Assembly (NCBI GenBank): GCA_023451855.1
Contig: JAEXXY010000229.1
Span: forward strand, 1-43,712
Source: Actinomycetes bacterium
Lineage (GTDB): Bacteria; Actinomycetota; Actinomycetes; Actinomycetales; Dermatophilaceae
DNA: 43,712 bases
Direction of reading: 5' to 3'
The number at the start of each line of letters is the position of its first letter. Positions within the stretch are counted from its first letter, which is position 1. This document shows, piece after piece, positions 40,260 to 43,712 of this stretch. Below the pieces are notes generated by a model that made no database searches, was not told the DNA's origin, and worked only from the letters and a program-made list of their open reading frames with translations. The position numbers and the translations under genes are program-made.

Positions 40260-42893
40260 ATGTACTCGTCGTTCCGAGGCCGAAGAGTCGTCATCCCAGC
40301 GCTTCCGACGCGTCACCTGGCTCGACCACGGCTCCTGGCCTCTTTGGATGATGCGGTTTCCCATCCGGTCGCGGTAGTTGCAGCGGGTCCCGCTTCGGGT
40401 AAGACCGCGCTGGTATCCGAGTGGGTCCGAAACCGCGGAATGCGGACCGCGTGGGTCTCGTTGGAGCCCGAGGACAACGCTGAGGATGTCTTCTGGGCTC
40501 TCGTGCATGAAGCCCTCAATGAAGCAGGTGTAGCCGCCGGCGTTCAGGTACCGAAGTCAAGCCAGTCGCTCGTGGACGAAGTCTTCGAGCGACTCGCCGC
40601 GCAGGCTACCGACAGCGATTCGCTGACCCTGGTTCTCGACGATGCGCACATATTGAAGAACTCGCGAATTCTCCACCAGATTGACGCCCTCGTGCGTTTT
40701 CCGCTGCCGGGCCTCCATTTGATCCTCTGCGCCCGCAGCGACCCGCTCCTTCCACTGCACCGCTATCGCGTGGCCGATAACCTGGGTGAGATAAGGGCTG
40801 CCGACCTGGCCATGACGGACGAGGAGGTTAGGGCCTTGCTCGCGCTGCACGGGCTTGACCTGGATGAGGCGACACGCAAGTCTCTGATTCAGCGCACCGA
40901 AGGGTGGGTTGCTGCCCTACGTCTGTCGATGATGCGGATGGAATCTACCGACCATCCCGAAGAGTTCGTGACACGTTTTTCCCTAGACCGCGGCAGTGCT
41001 GGGGAATACCTCCTTGAAGAAGTGTTAGCGGCCTTGGACCCACCTACTCGCCAACTGCTGATCCGGACCAGCACGTGCCAAGTCGTCAGCGGCTCGCTGG
41101 CAGACGCCATTCTGAACAGCGAGGGCAGCAGTCGAACACTTGAGCAGCTTCGCCAGTCGAACTCGTTCGTCACCTCAATGAGCGAGACCGAGGGCTGGTA
41201 TCGATACCACCCACTGATGCGTGAAGTTCTGGTGCACCTTTTGGCGAACGAGCCGCCCCAGCCGCGACGGCTGGTTGACGCGCGAGCGGCTGCATGGCAT
41301 CAGGTTTCCGGAAACCTAGTTGAGGCGACCTACCACGCAATCAGGGCAGAGGACTGGACTCACGCCGCTGCGCTGCTGTGTCAGGGCGCGTTCGTCGAGT
41401 TGTTCCTGGGTACCGGAGAACGAGCGATCCCCAACATCCGGGATTTCCTCACCGCCCGTCCCGAGACGGCCGAACCCTCAGACGCACATGCGGTTGCGGT
41501 CGCGCAAGCCGCCGTCGCCGCCGCCCTTGGCGACGCGACTCGACTGGCGGCACTCGTCGCGCGGATCGACTCCGACGCTGGCCGACGGGATGGGGCCCAA
41601 GGGAACTCCCTCCAATCCTGCCCCGATGACTACGAGTCACTCGCAGGCTTTGCCCGTCTGGTGTTGGCCACTCAGTCAGGGGACACCACCACCGCCTCCC
41701 TCGTCGGCGAACGGCTGATCAGCGCCGACCCGCAAGGACCCTTCTCCGGGTTCGCCTTGAGTCAACTCGGCGCGTCCGCGCTCTGGTTGGGAGAAGTACT
41801 CGAAGCAGAGCGACAGCTGGGCGAGGCATCCGCGATCGCAGTGGGGCTAGGTATGAGTGCAGTGGAGCTCGAGTGCCACTCCTTGTTGGCTTTGCTGCAC
41901 TGTTCTATGGGCCGCCTTCGCCGCGCGGAGGACCATGTCGCGTCTGGTCAGCACACGTTGCGAGCACATCCGACGCTCCGTGGCCGGGCTCGGACAACAC
42001 ATCATGTCGCGGCTGCAGAGCTGGCCCTGGCTTTCGGTGACCTGAAGAGTTTCGGCGCCGAAATTCGGCGGGCCGGCATGGAGCTCAACGTCGGAGCGGA
42101 GCCAGCCCTGGCCTTGACCATCGCCATTCTCAAGGCGAAGGAGATGCAGGCGCGAGCTCGGTACTCGGAAGCCCATCTCCTTCTTCGAACGTGCACCTCC
42201 TTGACAAGCGCTGGTGCGTACAACTTGGTTGCTGTGGCCTCAGCCCTGCTGGACGAGTTGGCCGTTGAGCTCGGGGAAACTGCATCGCCAGTTGCGCTCA
42301 GCCCTAGTCGCCCCAATCACCACCTCGCCGCTCTGACGGACGTGGCCGCGGCACGGGCCGACCTGGCGGCCGGAAAGTTGGATGACGCTGAACGGCGGAT
42401 ACGTCGGATAGTCGCAGCGAGCGCACCCGCGACAGCGCTTCCCGTACTCGTCCAGGCAGTGCTGGTCGGCTCAGAAGTCGCGATGAAAGGCGGGGACGAG
42501 CGTCGCGCCGTCGAGCAGGCGACGCAGGCCGTTGATCTCGCGGTGGGCGGTGGAATCCTGCTGCCGTTCATCGAGGCTGGCGAAAGGTTGTACCCACTGA
42601 TCGCCAGGCACGAAACGCTCGTCGAGAAGTGGCCCGTGCCGATTTCATCGCCCCAAGTAGGCACCACCTCTCCACTTTCCGTTCAGGCACCCGGCATCGT
42701 GGAAACCCTGACGGACAGAGAACTTTCGATCCTGCGATGGCTCACCACCATGCTCTCCGTGTCTGAGATCGCAGATGAGCTGAACGTGTCCGTCAACACC
42801 GTGAAAACCCACGTTGCGGCGGTGTATCGCAAGCTGGGGGTGACACGTCGCCGAGAGGCGGTGGCTCGCGGACGCGAACTTCGCCTCCTGTGA
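40260..42893 (+). CDS. LAL-type LuxR-family ATP-dependent transcriptional regulator
   Basis: The 877-residue product has an N-terminal STAND-type ATPase (Walker A GPASGKTA, Lys48; Walker B LTLVLDDAH, about residue 125; CARSDPLLPLHRYR). A long helical/TPR region runs from about 330 to 800, followed by a C-terminal LuxR HTH (LTDRELSILRWLTTMLSVSEIADELNVSVNTVKTHVAAVYRKL). This is the MalT-like LAL architecture: ATP and an inducer drive oligomerisation and activation. ATG 40260 has a GGGGGA run upstream. Codon third positions are less G/C-biased than elsewhere, hinting at a different origin. It is followed by two small paralogous genes on the same strand. Confidence 0.88.
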   Translation: MYSSFRGRRVVIPALPTRHLARPRLLASLDDAVSHPVAVVAAGPASGKTALVSEWVRNRGMRTAWVSLEPEDNAEDVFWALVHEALNEAGVAAGVQVPKSSQSLVDEVFERLAAQATDSDSLTLVLDDAHILKNSRILHQIDALVRFPLPGLHLILCARSDPLLPLHRYRVADNLGEIRAADLAMTDEEVRALLALHGLDLDEATRKSLIQRTEGWVAALRLSMMRMESTDHPEEFVTRFSLDRGSAGEYLLEEVLAALDPPTRQLLIRTSTCQVVSGSLADAILNSEGSSRTLEQLRQSNSFVTSMSETEGWYRYHPLMREVLVHLLANEPPQPRRLVDARAAAWHQVSGNLVEATYHAIRAEDWTHAAALLCQGAFVELFLGTGERAIPNIRDFLTARPETAEPSDAHAVAVAQAAVAAALGDATRLAALVARIDSDAGRRDGAQGNSLQSCPDDYESLAGFARLVLATQSGDTTTASLVGERLISADPQGPFSGFALSQLGASALWLGEVLEAERQLGEASAIAVGLGMSAVELECHSLLALLHCSMGRLRRAEDHVASGQHTLRAHPTLRGRARTTHHVAAAELALAFGDLKSFGAEIRRAGMELNVGAEPALALTIAILKAKEMQARARYSEAHLLLRTCTSLTSAGAYNLVAVASALLDELAVELGETASPVALSPSRPNHHLAALTDVAAARADLAAGKLDDAERRIRRIVAASAPATALPVLVQAVLVGSEVAMKGGDERRAVEQATQAVDLAVGGGILLPFIEAGERLYPLIARHETLVEKWPVPISSPQVGTTSPLSVQAPGIVETLTDRELSILRWLTTMLSVSEIADELNVSVNTVKTHVAAVYRKLGVTRRREAVARGRELRLL

Positions 42894-43007
42894 CGACTTC
42901 TAGAGACTGAATCTCTCACCAGCGAGGAGGAAGCCAGCCAAGCGGCGTACTGTGCGGGGGTGCGTCCACAGGCGCCTGGCCGGGGGCAACGTAGGAGGCT
43001 CGAGCAC

Positions 43008-43226
43008 GTGAAGCGGAACTGGTACGCCATCACGGTTGAAGGGCGGCTGGGCAACGCGGCGCGCTTGGCATTCGAAGGACTCGAGGTCACCGAGAGCCAC
43101 GGAGACCGCACCACTTTGACGGGCGAGCTGGACCAGTCCGGCCTGTACGGCATCCTGTTGCGCGGGCAAGCACTGGCTCTCGAACTGGTGGATGTTCGTC
43201 GGGTTGCAGACGCGCAAGCGGGGTAG
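43008..43226 (+). CDS. small protein, paralogue of the next gene
   Basis: The 72-residue product starts at GTG 43008, with GGAGG nine bases upstream. It reads NWYAITVEGRLGNAARLAFE, then TTLTGELDQSGLYGILLRG and LALELVDVRRVA. The predicted fold is beta-alpha-beta with a DQxxLxGxL helix start and an ELVxVRR end strand, matching the next small gene. It follows the LAL regulator by 114 bp. Function is unknown. Confidence 0.65.
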   Translation: MKRNWYAITVEGRLGNAARLAFEGLEVTESHGDRTTLTGELDQSGLYGILLRGQALALELVDVRRVADAQAG

Positions 43227-43353
43227 GCCAACTTCTCAGCCACCCCGTGCGCGCGATTGTCGGGGCCCTAGCTGCTGCGCCCGAGCCTTTCTAGCCCTCC
43301 ATCCTTCTCGGCCAGTGCTGCCGGCCGACGTCCCACAACGAGCTCCGGCCAGA

Positions 43354-43369
43354 CGTCGGCTCATGCCAC
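43354..43369 (-). repeat. dispersed motif, copy 11 (14/16, minus strand)
   Basis: On the minus strand this reads GTGGCATGAGCCGACG, 14 of 16 bases, followed by TCTGGCC. It lies between the two small paralogous genes and is the only copy in this orientation. Confidence 0.45.
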
Positions 43370-43434
43370 AAAGGTGATACCTCAGCACCCAACTCGCTGA
43401 AGGATGGAGCCACGCGGCGCGAGGAGGTTGAACC

Positions 43435-43662
43435 GTGGATCTGGTCAGCGAATACCTGGTGCGTGTATCCGGGACCATCGGTCCGGCTGCGCGTGAGGCG
43501 TTGGCGGACCTGCGAATCGACATCGAGCCGACGACGACCCTGCTCTCCGGCCAACTGGATCAAGCCGCGCTGCACGGAGTCATCGAGCGCATCGCCTCCC
43601 TCGGCCTCGAACTGGTGGAGGTCCGCCGCGTGACGGCTGATGGCGAACTGTCGTGGCCGTGA
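43435..43662 (+). CDS. small protein, paralogue of the preceding gene
   Basis: The 75-residue product starts at GTG 43435, seven bases after GAGGAGG. It reads EYLVRVSGTIGPAAREALAD, then TTLLSGQLDQAALHGVIERI and LGLELVEVRRVT. It aligns with the preceding small protein over the whole length, with identity highest in the second half (LDQ, L-G, LELV-VRRV). I know of similar unnamed proteins next to LAL regulators in actinobacteria, but no function. Confidence 0.7.
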   Translation: MDLVSEYLVRVSGTIGPAAREALADLRIDIEPTTTLLSGQLDQAALHGVIERIASLGLELVEVRRVTADGELSWP

Positions 43663-43697
43663 GGTCCTAGTCGGGCCGGGAAGGAGAACGCATCACC

Positions 43698-43712
43698 ATG
43701 GGACCTATCCAC
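43698..43712 (+). CDS. start of a further gene, cut by the window end
   Basis: ATG 43698 is preceded at nine bases by AAGGAGA, and five codons (MGPIH) are visible. It follows the small paralogue by 35 bp in the same direction, so it is probably the next gene of that operon. Product cannot be told. Confidence 0.5.

Overview
The window is chromosomal DNA from a high-GC Gram-positive bacterium. The signs are strong G/C preference at third codon positions, many GTG starts, LuxR/LAL and cyclase-ATPase regulators, a WS/DGAT acyltransferase, a GAP-family protein and a DUF7144-type membrane protein. The overall style is that of Actinomycetota, perhaps Micrococcales near Intrasporangiaceae; that family-level guess is an impression, not a measurement. 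There are no rRNA genes, complete tRNA genes, transposases, integrases or CRISPR arrays.

Region 1 (1-9.3 kb) is gene-poor and looks like accessory or decaying DNA. It opens with two tandem paralogous GAF-like/LuxR-type regulators; the first has a degenerate HTH, and a perfect 32-bp palindrome lies between them. A GT1 glycosyltransferase and several small unknown genes follow. Three genes within 2.2 kb are each broken by a single-base frameshift: an APH(6)-like kinase, a membrane protein and a lipoprotein.

Region 2 (10-20.4 kb) holds a lipid-ester block (alpha/beta hydrolase and class C beta-lactamase-like hydrolase, divergent from a WS/DGAT acyltransferase). Next is a translationally coupled pair: a receiver domain fused to a thioredoxin-reductase-like flavoprotein without its CxxC, and a membrane class III nucleotidyl cyclase. 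A convergent 884-residue cyclase/ATPase/TPR regulator closes the region. Region 3 (20.4-23.6 kb) is a second accessory patch: small unknown genes, a GNAT acetyltransferase, and a 25-nt fragment identical in layout to a tRNA 3' end.

Region 4 (23.7-39.3 kb) is dense and well preserved. It has a family 2 glycosyltransferase, a 14-TM drug-type MFS exporter divergent from a ThrE-family exporter, and a four-gene operon (APC permease, one-TM small protein, M20 dipeptidase, second ThrE-family protein). An Xaa-Pro peptidase and a sulfur block (SulP transporter divergent from an alkylsulfatase plus GAP-family protein) follow. The probable theme is uptake, hydrolysis and export of peptides/amino acids and scavenging of sulfate esters. 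Three intergenic regions here share a CACCTCA...TGAG inverted repeat. Region 5 (39.4-43.7 kb) has visibly weaker G/C codon preference. It carries a DUF7144-type membrane protein, an 877-residue LAL regulator, two small paralogous unknown proteins and the first codons of a further gene.

The two patterns most worth checking are a dispersed 16-bp motif (consensus GCGGCATGAGCGGACG, 11 sites) and the LAL/small-paralogue module. The motif sits almost only in intergenic DNA and separates the single small genes of regions 1 and 3.
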